Virus record (IMG/VR): IMGVR_UViG_3300046557_000657
Coordinates: 1 to 35,856 of that record
Direction: 5' to 3' (one strand)
Length of the DNA: 35,856 nucleotides
Origin: a virus
Shown: positions 8,231-16,505 of the stretch, piece by piece
Layout: each line of letters starts with the position of its first letter
Position numbering within the stretch: the first letter of the stretch is position 1
The notes under the pieces: generated by a model
What the model was told of the DNA's origin: nothing
What the model saw: the letters and a program-made list of their open reading frames with translations, nothing else
The model's database searches: none
Program-made: the position numbers and the translations under genes

Positions 8231-8691
8231 CGACGCCCGTACAGCGCGCGACCCCGGAACTGGTGGCCACCGCCTGGCTGAAGACGATCGTCGGCGACCG
8301 AGTCGCGACGACCCTGCCCAAGCCGAGCCAGGACAGCACGCTGTCCTGGGCAGACGGCGGGTTCGTCACCCTCACCGTCGTCGGCGGTACCCCGAACCTG
8401 TACGTACCGCTGCGCACTCCGGCGATCGGTGTGGACTGCTGGGCCGCCAACCCCGGCTCGCAGAAGCCCCCGTGGGACAAGGCCGCAGCCTTGGCGGAGG
8501 CGATCCAGGCCGCCTGCTACGACCACCCCGCCATCCCGCAGACCGTCACCCTCCCGACCGGCTACCCGCAGGCGCGGGTGCTGTCCGCGTACACGGCAGG
8601 CGAGCACCGGCGGATCTGGGACGACCCGTCGTCGTATGCCCGCTACTCAATCCCCGGCCTCGTCATCGCGTGGACGGAGGTCCCGTCATGA
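8227..8691 (+). CDS. Tail terminator protein
   Basis: This 154-residue protein sits fourth after the capsid and directly after the gp10-like protein, the usual place for the tail terminator that caps the tail tube and joins it to the head. It has the expected N-terminal helix (TPELVATAWLKTIVGD) and alternating strands (WADGGFVTLTVVGG; LYVPLRTPAIGVDCWA), then a helix with WDKAAALAEAIQAACYD. The start overlaps the previous stop (ATGA) and its own stop overlaps the next start. Confidence 0.7.
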   Translation: MTTPVQRATPELVATAWLKTIVGDRVATTLPKPSQDSTLSWADGGFVTLTVVGGTPNLYVPLRTPAIGVDCWAANPGSQKPPWDKAAALAEAIQAACYDHPAIPQTVTLPTGYPQARVLSAYTAGEHRRIWDDPSSYARYSIPGLVIAWTEVPS

Positions 8692-8915
8692 GCCGCTACG
8701 CCATCAAGGAAGCCAGCCTCGGCGGGGACCTCCTCACCTGGAACGGGCGCGTCATCGTCCACAACTCGCGGGGCGAGCTGGAGTTCCTCTTGACCGGAGA
8801 CATCCGCATCGTCGACTGCCCGCGCACGATCCCGCCCGAGCAGACCATCGCGCTGCCACTCCTGCCGCAGTTCAGCCACCACCGCTTTCCACTCCGTCGG
8901 GAGGACTACCCCTGA
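8688..8915 (+). CDS. Small hypothetical protein in the neck-tail region
   Basis: This 75-residue protein of unknown function starts within ATGA of the previous stop and ends in TGATG of the next. It is beta-rich (LLTWNGRVIVHNS, LEFLLTGDIRIV) and ends in HHRFPLRREDYP. The tight coupling to its neighbours supports a real gene, probably a minor virion or assembly protein. Confidence 0.55.
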   Translation: MSRYAIKEASLGGDLLTWNGRVIVHNSRGELEFLLTGDIRIVDCPRTIPPEQTIALPLLPQFSHHRFPLRREDYP

Positions 8916-9109
8916 TGCGCACCGTCCGGACCACCATGCAGCCCGACAAGGAGATCGAGGTCGGCGAGGCCGACTACCTCGACCTCCAACGGCAGGGCCT
9001 CCTCGTCGAAGACGCCGCCTCGACTGTGCCACCCGCGACCGCGGCGTCGGCCAACCCCGCGAAGAAGACCAGCACCGGCGCGGCCGGAAGCAAGGAGACT
9101 GACCAGTGA
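8915..9109 (+). CDS. Small hypothetical protein before the major tail protein
   Basis: This 64-residue protein has a compact N-terminal part (VRTTMQPDKEIEVGEADYLDLQRQG) like the short beta-helix unit found in phage tail-region proteins that begin with a DxxxxVxxADYxxLxxQG pattern, then a low-complexity Ala/Thr/Pro/Lys tail. It overlaps both neighbours by one to four bases. The function is unknown. Confidence 0.55.
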   Translation: MRTVRTTMQPDKEIEVGEADYLDLQRQGLLVEDAASTVPPATAASANPAKKTSTGAAGSKETDQ

Positions 9110-9666
9110 GCGTGACCACTACCAACCTGATCCAGGGTCCGGCGACCCTTTACAAGGGGGCGTTCGGGGCGACCGAGCCGGCCGACACTGCGGTGAACAC
9201 CGCCCCGCCCGCGTCCGCGTGGACCGACCTCGGCGGTACTCAGGACGGCGTCAAGCTCAGCGTCGACCAGAACTACGGGGAGCTGGAGGTCGACCAGATC
9301 ACCCTCCGCGTCGGCAGCCGGCTGACCAAGCAGGACTTCACCATCGAGACGAGCCTGGCCGAGGCGACGCTGGAGAACCTGTCGATCTCCCTCAACGGTG
9401 GCACGTCCGCGTCGGGCGCCGGCTTCAAGTCCTTCGACCCGAACGTCAGCTCCAGCGCAACGCAGCCGACCTACTTCGCGGTGATCATGGACGGCTACGC
9501 CCCGAGCCAGTTCACGCGAAGGGTCATCGGCCGCCGCATGCTCAACACCGACTCGGTAGAGCTCGCCTACACCAAGGACAAGCAGACTCTGATCCCGGTG
9601 AAGTTCGCCGGCCACTACGTGTCGAGCGTGATCACCCCCTTCCACATCGTCGACCAGACCAGCTAG
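9106..9666 (+). CDS. Major tail (tube) protein
   Basis: This 186-residue, beta-rich protein has the features of siphovirus tube proteins: LIQGPATLYKGAFGATEPAD near the N-terminus, DLGGTQDGVKLSVDQNYGE, and a strand-rich body (ITLRVGSRLTKQDFTIETSLAEATLENL). The position between tail terminator and tail assembly chaperones is standard. The GTG start overlaps the previous stop (GTGA). It is expected to be one of the most abundant virion proteins. Confidence 0.88.
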   Translation: MSVTTTNLIQGPATLYKGAFGATEPADTAVNTAPPASAWTDLGGTQDGVKLSVDQNYGELEVDQITLRVGSRLTKQDFTIETSLAEATLENLSISLNGGTSASGAGFKSFDPNVSSSATQPTYFAVIMDGYAPSQFTRRVIGRRMLNTDSVELAYTKDKQTLIPVKFAGHYVSSVITPFHIVDQTS

Positions 9667-9702
9667 CCGACTCCCACCCGGCCGCTTCGAGGAGCACCAC
9701 CC

Positions 9703-10101
9703 ATGGCATCCACCACCCGTCAGACCACAGCAGCCGCACGCAAGCGCGCCGCCGCCAAGCCCGCCATCGGCGACGGTCTGGACTTCGAGCCGATCCGGAT
9801 CGCCGCCGATGACGACGTCGAGGAAGAGCGCGTGCCGCTCTTCTACATCGGCGACACCGAGTACACGATCCCCAAGCACATCCCCAAGGGCGTCGCGCTC
9901 CAGTACCTGCGGCACGCCTCCGAGGGCGGCCACGAACTGGCCACCGCGCCGCTCCTGATCCGTGTCCTGGGTGAGGACGCGTACATGGCGCTGGAGCAGT
10001 CCAGGGCGCTGAAGGATGACGAGCTGGAACGGATCATCGACATCATCGTCAAGCAGGCTCTCGGTACCCAGGAGAAGGAGGGAAAAGCCCGGCGTGGGTG
10101 A
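9703..10101 (+). CDS. Tail assembly chaperone, short form (gpG-like)
   Basis: This 132-residue protein is interpreted as the chaperone that coats the tape measure during tail assembly. It has a basic, alanine-rich N-terminus and then a folded part (VPLFYIGDTEYTIPKHIPKG; ALQYLRHASEGGHE), the usual start of actinophage chaperones. It ends 8 bases before TAG-terminated gpT-frame coding continues. Near its 3' end is a canonical slippery heptamer, so only some ribosomes finish this form. Confidence 0.88.
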   Translation: MASTTRQTTAAARKRAAAKPAIGDGLDFEPIRIAADDDVEEERVPLFYIGDTEYTIPKHIPKGVALQYLRHASEGGHELATAPLLIRVLGEDAYMALEQSRALKDDELERIIDIIVKQALGTQEKEGKARRG

Positions 10102-10472
10102 GCCGGATCCGCGACTGGGCTTACGACCATGGCTGGCCGACGGTTCTCGCGGACCGGATCAGCCAGGTGATGTGGGTCCTCGAACACGAGCGAGACATCG
10201 ACGCTGACTTCCTGGCCATCTACGGCATCGACCTCCGTGAGCAAGAGGTCGACGGGCCTCGCTACTTCGCCCTCGCCTACCGACTGACCGCCTACCAGGG
10301 CGTCATGGCAGCCCTCGCAGAAGAGGAACGCGAGGACCAGCCAACCAGCACCACCCCAACCCGCACGCAGGCCGCCCCCACCGGGCGCGCCCCCAGCGAG
10401 ACCGCTGAGGTCTCACTGACCCAGTTCCGGGCCAAGTTCCCGGGGCTCGTGAGCGTGGCACAGGGAGGGTAG
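9703..10472 (+). CDS. Tail assembly chaperone, frameshifted long form (gpGT-like)
   Basis: A -1 shift at G GGA AAA (10080-10086) moves ribosomes from the gpG frame to the frame that stays open to 10472. The predicted product has 256 residues: 128 from the first frame, then SPAWVSRIRDWAYDHGW and onward. The second part contains helices (ISQVMWVLEHERDID, ALAYRLTAYQGVMAALAEEE) and a proline/threonine-rich linker. The second frame has only a poor GTG at 10098 overlapping the first stop, which argues against independent initiation. This is the conserved layout of siphovirus chaperones. Confidence 0.85.
10080..10086 (+). other. Programmed -1 ribosomal frameshift site
   Basis: The heptamer GGGAAAA is in the correct phase (G GGA AAA, with GGA and AAA as zero-frame codons), and the -1 frame downstream is open. 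It fits the X XXY YYZ rule and lies 15 bases before the zero-frame stop codon. Confidence 0.85.
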
Positions 10473-10475
10473 GTC

Positions 10476-13400
10476 GTGGCCGGTTCATTCCGCATCGCTG
10501 AGGGATACGTTGAAGTCACGGCTGACGAGTCCGGCTACGACCGGGCAATGGACCGCCTGAGGGCGAAGAAGAACCAGTCGACAGTCCGCGTCAACCTGGA
10601 CGACAAGGACGCCAAGGCCAGGCTCAGCGCGCTGGTCAAGCCCCGCCAAATCAAGATCACAACGAGCCTGGACGGCGCAGCCACCACCACCTCGCTGCGG
10701 AACCTGACCAAGGACCGGAAGGTCAAGCTCACCGTCCGCCTCGACGACAAGGCCGCCGTCAGCGGGCTCGCCAAACTGACCCGCGACCGCACCGTCAAGA
10801 TCACCGCGCGGCTCGATGACTCGGCGGCCACAAGCAAGCTCACCTCGCTGTCCGGGCAGCACACGGTCGGCATCGCCCCCAAGATCACGGACGCCGCCTA
10901 CAACGCGGTCAAGGCCAAGCTCGACAAGCTGACCAAGGAACGCACGGTCACCATCCGTGCGACCACTGACACCCGCGTCGCAGCCGACGAGATCCGGAAC
11001 CTGACTGCGCGGCGCAAGGTCCGCATCGGCGTCGATGTCGACACCCGCGTCGCCGCCGACGACCTCGCCAACCTCACCCGCCGCCGCCAGATGACCATCC
11101 AGGCCCGCGCGGACACAGCGGCAGCGAACACCGCACTCAACCATGCAGCCCGGGACCGCACTGCCAACATCCGGGTGAGGACGTTCGGGCTCGGCGCGCT
11201 CACCAACCTGGGCCGCGGAGGTGGCAGCGGCGGCGGACTCGGGGGCCTCACCTCCGGCCTGACCAGCCTGACCGCCCTCGCGATCCAGGCTTTGCCGACT
11301 GTGGCCTCGCTGGGGCAGGCCATGATGCAGATGGGTCCGGCCGCCGCGATCGCTGCGCCGGCAGTCCTCTCGCTGGGTGCCGCGTTCGCCGCCATCAAGG
11401 TCGGCATGTCAGGGATCGGGGATGCGTTCAAGCAGGCGTTCGCGCCGGCCACCAAGAGCGCGGGCGCGGCGGAGGCTTCGACGCGGCGGGTCGAGGCCGC
11501 ACAGCGCAGCCTGGCCAAAGCCCAGCAGGCCGTGAAGGACGCCGAGGTTGCCGCAGCCGAGGCTCGGGTGAAGGCCGCTCGGGACATCGAGGACGCACAG
11601 CAGTCGCTGAAGAACACGGTGCAGGACGTCGCCGACGCCAACCGGCGTGCCCTGGATTCGGTGGAGTCGGCGGAGCGGGATCTCGCGGATGCACAGCGTG
11701 CGGCACAGCAGGCGCAGGAAGACCTGAACGGCGCGCGGCGGGAAGCTGCGGAGGAGCTGGAGGATCTCAACGCCCGCCTGACCGACGCACAGCTGGACCA
11801 GCGGCAGAAGGTCCTCGACCTCCAGGACGCCGAGCAGGAGCTCGCCGCGGTCAAAGCGAAGGGGACGAAGGCCACGCAGGAGGAGATCGACAAAGCCCAA
11901 CTGCAGTACGACAAGGCCGTGCAGGCGCTGTCCGAGCAGCAGACCGAGACCGCCCGCCTCCAGGAGCAGACCGACGCCGCGAACGCCGCCGGGGTCGAGG
12001 GCAGCAAGACGGTCACGGACGCCAAGGAGAAGATCTCCGACGCGAACGTTGACGTCACCGACAAGACGAAGGCGCTGGCGGACGCGGAGAAGGAGGCGGC
12101 CCGCACCCAGGAGGACGGGGCGCAGCGGATCGCGAAAGCCCAGCGCGACGTGGCGGACGCGCAGGCAGCAGCGGCGAAGGCGGCAGTCGACGGGGCGCGG
12201 CAGATCAAGGACGCGCAGGACGCGGCACGCGAAGCGGCTGAGGCGCTCGCGGACGCACAGACGAAGACGGCCGCCGCCACGACGGCGACCGCGAATGCGA
12301 TGGCCAAGCTCGCCCCCAACGCGCAGGCGTTCGTCCGGGCGGTCCTCGCGCAGGCCAGCGCCTGGCGAGGCTTGAAGCTGGACGTGCAGAACGCCTTGTT
12401 CGACGGGTTGGGCCAGAAGTTCACGACGATGTCCGGGGCGATCCTGCCGTCTCTGAAGGCCGGGCTGACCGGGACAGCCAGCGTGCTGAACACCATGGCG
12501 AAGAACGCCTTCGACGCGGTCACCGAGCTGGGCAAGACTGGGCAGCTCCGGGAGATGTTCGACGGCCTCAACCAGGGCCTCAAGCCCCTCAGTAGGTTTC
12601 CCGGGCAGTTCATTACTGGGCTCACGCAGATTTCCATTGCGGCCTCCCCGGCGTTCGAGCGCCTCACCACTGCGGCTGGCGCTGCGTCGGATCGGATCTC
12701 CAAGAGGATCAGCGACTCGCTCGCTTCGGGGACGCTTGAGGAGTCCATCAGCAGGGCTGTTGATGTCGCCAAGCAATTCGGACAGTTGCTCGGCGACATC
12801 TTCGGCACCCTCGGCAACGTCATGAAAGCCGCGGCGGCCGGCGGAGGCGACGCCCTCGGATCGCTCGGCGCCTTGTTCGCGGAGCTGCGTCGGATCACGG
12901 CCATGCCCGAGGTGCAGCAGGCGCTCACGTCGATCTTCACTGCGGTCAACGCCATCGCCAAGCTGCTGGCGGGGACGCTCGGCGCGGTGATCCAGGCGGC
13001 GTTGCCGCTGCTCGCCGCGCTCGCCCCGGTGGTCACTCAGCTCGCAACCCAGTTCGCGCCGGTCCTCGCCGAGTTGGCCACGACACTCGGCGCGGCACTG
13101 ATGCCGATCATCACGGCGCTGCTGCCCGTGGTGTCACAGATCGGCGGCGTGATTGCTGGCCTGGTCTCGTCGCTCCTGCCCCTGTTGAAGCCGATCGGCG
13201 ATGTGCTCGCTGCGATCATCACGGCGATCGCTCCGGTCATCTCGTCCATCGGGGCCGCACTGGTCCCGCTGATCGCGTCGCTTGCGCAGGGCCTGGCGCC
13301 GGTGATTCAGGCGCTGGTGCCGGCCATCCAACTGGTGGGTCAGTTCCTCGCTGCGCTCGCGCCGATGTTCCCGATGCTGGTGCAGGCGCTGCTGCCGCTG

Positions 13401-15284
13401 ATCCCGCCGATCAGTCAGTTGGCGGTGGCATTGCTGGGGTTGGCGGTGCAGGTGCTGACGCCGCTGATGCCTCTGATCACCGGGCTCGCGCAACTCCTGG
13501 CCGGCGTGCTGGCGGGGGCGATCAACCTTCTCGTGCCGGTGATCACGACGGTGGTCGGCGCGATCACCTCGTTCGTCGACGCCATGGCCGTGGGCGTGAA
13601 GACGATCGTTGGCTGGTTCCAGTGGCTGTATGACGTGCTGGTCGGGCACTCGATCATCCCGGACCTGGTGCACGCGATCGTCGGATGGTTCACGCAGTTG
13701 TGGACCGACACCAAGAAGATCTTTACGACCCTGAAGAACTGGGTCGTCGGCCTGTGGAACGACCTGTGGAAGACCCTCAGCAACAGGTGGACCAGCTTCT
13801 ACAACGGTCTCAGGTCGGCGATGACCGGGGCGTGGAAGTCGGTCCGTGACAGCTTCACCGTCCTGAAGAACAGCATCACGAACACGTGGAACGCGTTGTG
13901 GAACGGAGTCAACTCCAAGATCACCGGGATCTTCTCCACCATCAACAGCAAGATCACGTCGTTCAGGAACGGCATGAAGTCCGCGTTCTCCAGCCTGCGG
14001 GACAGCCTCGGCACGATCTGGTCCGGCGTGAAGTCGAAGATCGGCGCGCCGATCAAGTGGGTCATCGACCACGTCTACAACAACGGCCTCCGCAAGATGT
14101 GGAACAGCATCGCGGGCAAGATCTCCAGCAGCATCACGCTCCCGGCGATCAGCCTCGGCTTCAACAAGGGCGGCGTCGTCCCCGGTAGCGGCAACTCCGA
14201 CACTGTCCCCGCGATGCTCACCCCCGGCGAACGCATCCTCTCCAACGAGCAGGTCAACCAACTCGGCGGGCACCGCGGCATCGACGCCATGCTCGGCAAG
14301 GACCACCCCACCAAGACCGGCGGCAACCCCAGCAGGCAGGAGGAGCGCACCCGCTACCAGGGCGGCACCCAGCACTACGCGTCCGGCGGCATCATCGGCA
14401 AGGTCACCTCCGGCATCGGCAACGCCGTCGGCGGCGCCTACGACTGGGCCAAGGACGTCGTCGTCGGCGGCTTGCGCAAGGCGGCACAGGCGGCCATCAA
14501 CAACCTGGTCCGCCCGCTCATCAACCAGATCCCCGGGAACGGCGTCGGCACCCTGCTCAAGGGCCTGGCGAACAAGGCCGTCGACGGCATGCTCGGCTGG
14601 TTCGGCAAGGAGGACAAGAAGGCCACTGGCGGGCCGGCCGTGCAGCGTGCCTTGTCGTGGGTGAAGACGCAGGACGGCAAGCCGTACCAGTGGGCCGGCA
14701 ACGGCAACCCGTCGTGGGACTGCAGTGGTCTGATGTCGGCGATCGAGTCCGTCATCCGGGGCCAGAAGCCGCACCGCCGGTGGGCGACCGGCGCGTTCGG
14801 GGCGTCGGCTCCGTCCGGATGGGTGCGGAACCTCAACAGCCCGTTCATGGTCGGGATCACCAACAGCGGCGTCGGCCACACCGCTGGCACGCTCGCCGGG
14901 ATGAACGTCGAGTCCAGTGGCGGGCGCGGTGTCCACATGGGCAAGAGTGCGCGCGGTTACAACGACTCGATGTTCACCTCCCGGTGGGGCTTCGCGCCGG
15001 CCGCGAAGTACGACTCGGGCGGGCTGCTCCAGCCCGGCGCCACGATGGCGGTGAACGCGACCCGCAGGCCCGAGCGCGTCCTGGACGCGCAGCAGACCGC
15101 CCTGTTCGAGCGGCTGGTTTCCGGTGGGGCGGCAGCCGGTGCGAGCAGCGTGACGATCGAGAACATCACGGTCAGCGGCACGTTCGACTTCTCCAGCCCG
15201 GCCGAGCGTAAGCGCGTCGCTGTTGCGCTGGCGGACGACGTCAAGGAAGCGCTGCGCAGGCTCGACAACTCTCGGAGGCGCTGA
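10476..15284 (+). CDS. Tape measure protein with NlpC/P60-like domain
   Basis: This 1602-residue protein sets tail length and takes part in DNA entry. About residues 25-235 hold seven or more degenerate repeats of about 27 residues (pattern RKVKLTVRLDD..A...L..LT). A Gly-rich hinge follows, then a long alanine-rich coiled coil (about 327-605), a strongly hydrophobic stretch (about 825-1035) that could cross membranes, and a GGVVPG segment near 1230. The C-terminus holds an NlpC/P60-like peptidoglycan peptidase region with the catalytic-type motif DCSGL (C1416) and H1468 (GVGHT). Such a domain would locally open the cell wall during infection. It starts with GTG, 3 bases after the chaperone stop. 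Confidence 0.95.
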   Translation: MAGSFRIAEGYVEVTADESGYDRAMDRLRAKKNQSTVRVNLDDKDAKARLSALVKPRQIKITTSLDGAATTTSLRNLTKDRKVKLTVRLDDKAAVSGLAKLTRDRTVKITARLDDSAATSKLTSLSGQHTVGIAPKITDAAYNAVKAKLDKLTKERTVTIRATTDTRVAADEIRNLTARRKVRIGVDVDTRVAADDLANLTRRRQMTIQARADTAAANTALNHAARDRTANIRVRTFGLGALTNLGRGGGSGGGLGGLTSGLTSLTALAIQALPTVASLGQAMMQMGPAAAIAAPAVLSLGAAFAAIKVGMSGIGDAFKQAFAPATKSAGAAEASTRRVEAAQRSLAKAQQAVKDAEVAAAEARVKAARDIEDAQQSLKNTVQDVADANRRALDSVESAERDLADAQRAAQQAQEDLNGARREAAEELEDLNARLTDAQLDQRQKVLDLQDAEQELAAVKAKGTKATQEEIDKAQLQYDKAVQALSEQQTETARLQEQTDAANAAGVEGSKTVTDAKEKISDANVDVTDKTKALADAEKEAARTQEDGAQRIAKAQRDVADAQAAAAKAAVDGARQIKDAQDAAREAAEALADAQTKTAAATTATANAMAKLAPNAQAFVRAVLAQASAWRGLKLDVQNALFDGLGQKFTTMSGAILPSLKAGLTGTASVLNTMAKNAFDAVTELGKTGQLREMFDGLNQGLKPLSRFPGQFITGLTQISIAASPAFERLTTAAGAASDRISKRISDSLASGTLEESISRAVDVAKQFGQLLGDIFGTLGNVMKAAAAGGGDALGSLGALFAELRRITAMPEVQQALTSIFTAVNAIAKLLAGTLGAVIQAALPLLAALAPVVTQLATQFAPVLAELATTLGAALMPIITALLPVVSQIGGVIAGLVSSLLPLLKPIGDVLAAIITAIAPVISSIGAALVPLIASLAQGLAPVIQALVPAIQLVGQFLAALAPMFPMLVQALLPLIPPISQLAVALLGLAVQVLTPLMPLITGLAQLLAGVLAGAINLLVPVITTVVGAITSFVDAMAVGVKTIVGWFQWLYDVLVGHSIIPDLVHAIVGWFTQLWTDTKKIFTTLKNWVVGLWNDLWKTLSNRWTSFYNGLRSAMTGAWKSVRDSFTVLKNSITNTWNALWNGVNSKITGIFSTINSKITSFRNGMKSAFSSLRDSLGTIWSGVKSKIGAPIKWVIDHVYNNGLRKMWNSIAGKISSSITLPAISLGFNKGGVVPGSGNSDTVPAMLTPGERILSNEQVNQLGGHRGIDAMLGKDHPTKTGGNPSRQEERTRYQGGTQHYASGGIIGKVTSGIGNAVGGAYDWAKDVVVGGLRKAAQAAINNLVRPLINQIPGNGVGTLLKGLANKAVDGMLGWFGKEDKKATGGPAVQRALSWVKTQDGKPYQWAGNGNPSWDCSGLMSAIESVIRGQKPHRRWATGAFGASAPSGWVRNLNSPFMVGITNSGVGHTAGTLAGMNVESSGGRGVHMGKSARGYNDSMFTSRWGFAPAAKYDSGGLLQPGATMAVNATRRPERVLDAQQTALFERLVSGGAAAGASSVTIENITVSGTFDFSSPAERKRVAVALADDVKEALRRLDNSRRR

Positions 15285-15286
15285 CC

Positions 15287-16501
15287 GTGGCCTACAACTG
15301 GGGCACCATCCAACTCGGCCGCACCACCCTGCGGGAGACGTTCACCGCCACGGAGCAGGGCGGCAACCGCGGGCTGAACCTGGCCGGGCAGGAGTCCATG
15401 CCCCCGCTCACCCGCCTCCAACTGGTCGGGGTGCACGACAACATCTGCGGCCTGGAAGGTCAGTCGCCGGTGGCGGTGACGTTCACAGACAAGCCGGAGC
15501 GCAACGGCTACTACCAGGTGTCCAGCAACGCCTCCACTCTCAACGAGTGGCGGACCGAGATGCTCACCGCGGACTGGACGATCGCCCTGGACCGGCTCGG
15601 CAGCGTCGGCGAGGTCGACCTCAACTCCCGGCTCACCGGGGTGGTCCGCATCAACGACTTCTCCCTGACCGGCGAGCGGTGGCACGCGCCGCCGATCGGG
15701 CACTTCGGCTACTACACCGGCAGCACGAACCCCACCACCATGACCCGCACCGGCGCGGACGGGGCGATGACCGTCTACCGCAGCGTGCCGTCCGGGGTCA
15801 TCCCGCGCTGGGGCTGTGACCCCGCGAACTATCTGACCGGCAGGGTGCGGGTCACGGACACGACGACGCCTGCCGCACCGATCGAGTTGGAGGGGACGGC
15901 GCGCTCGGTCCCGGCGGCGGCGTGGGCGCTGTCGAACGGGCTGGTGAACGTCACCCCGTCCGCGTCGGCGTCGTTCGATGTGCAGGCGTACACGGGCGGG
16001 GCGTGGCACTCGAAGCTGTGGAACGTCTCGGTGGCGGGCAGTGCCTCGTCGATCACCTCGTGGGACTCGGCGTCCCTGCTGCGCAACGACCCGGAGCAGG
16101 TCATCGTCCGCCTCAGCAAGGGCCAGTCGCCAGGGCGCGCCACTCTGGACCTGTCCCTGCGCCGCGGCTCCCGCTTCGTCGAGGGATACCTCCAGATCGG
16201 CACCTCCGCCACCCTCGCCGCCTACCGCTCCACGCTGGAGACCAACACCTCGTTCGCCGCGTCGGGGTACGTCACCGCCACCGGCAACGATGCGGACAGC
16301 AACCGCTTCGCCTGCGGCAGCGCAAGGACGTTCACCGCCCATACGAACGGCGGCGTCACCAAAGCCTCGGCGACGTCCTTGGACTTCTGGATCGGGGTGG
16401 TGGCCGGCGGCGGCTCCGCTGTCTCCGGAGACGCGGCCACTGACCTGCGGAACATGTATATCGCCTGCTTGCCGGAAGCCACCTATGCGGTAAGGCGGTG
16501 A
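15287..16501 (+). CDS. Distal tail protein (Dit-like)
   Basis: This 404-residue protein directly follows the tape measure, where the distal tail protein that forms the ring at the tail tip is normally encoded. It is rich in beta strands; the N-terminal part (WGTIQLG, through GHFGYYTGSTNPT) resembles the ring domain, and the C-terminal half has a galectin/carbohydrate-binding-like composition with aromatic and Thr/Ser-rich strands. It has a GTG start two bases after the previous stop. The assignment relies on order and composition. Confidence 0.72.
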   Translation: MAYNWGTIQLGRTTLRETFTATEQGGNRGLNLAGQESMPPLTRLQLVGVHDNICGLEGQSPVAVTFTDKPERNGYYQVSSNASTLNEWRTEMLTADWTIALDRLGSVGEVDLNSRLTGVVRINDFSLTGERWHAPPIGHFGYYTGSTNPTTMTRTGADGAMTVYRSVPSGVIPRWGCDPANYLTGRVRVTDTTTPAAPIELEGTARSVPAAAWALSNGLVNVTPSASASFDVQAYTGGAWHSKLWNVSVAGSASSITSWDSASLLRNDPEQVIVRLSKGQSPGRATLDLSLRRGSRFVEGYLQIGTSATLAAYRSTLETNTSFAASGYVTATGNDADSNRFACGSARTFTAHTNGGVTKASATSLDFWIGVVAGGGSAVSGDAATDLRNMYIACLPEATYAVRR

Positions 16502-16505
16502 CCGG

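Noticed and set aside
10898-13036. Long leftward reading frame opposite the tape measure (712 codons)
   Set aside because: It is a shadow of high-GC third-position bias in the tape measure; it lacks a ribosome site and its residues show composition bias only.
13134-14936. Second long leftward frame (600 codons) opposite the tape measure
   Set aside because: Same reason; repetitive D/R/V composition and no recognisable domain.
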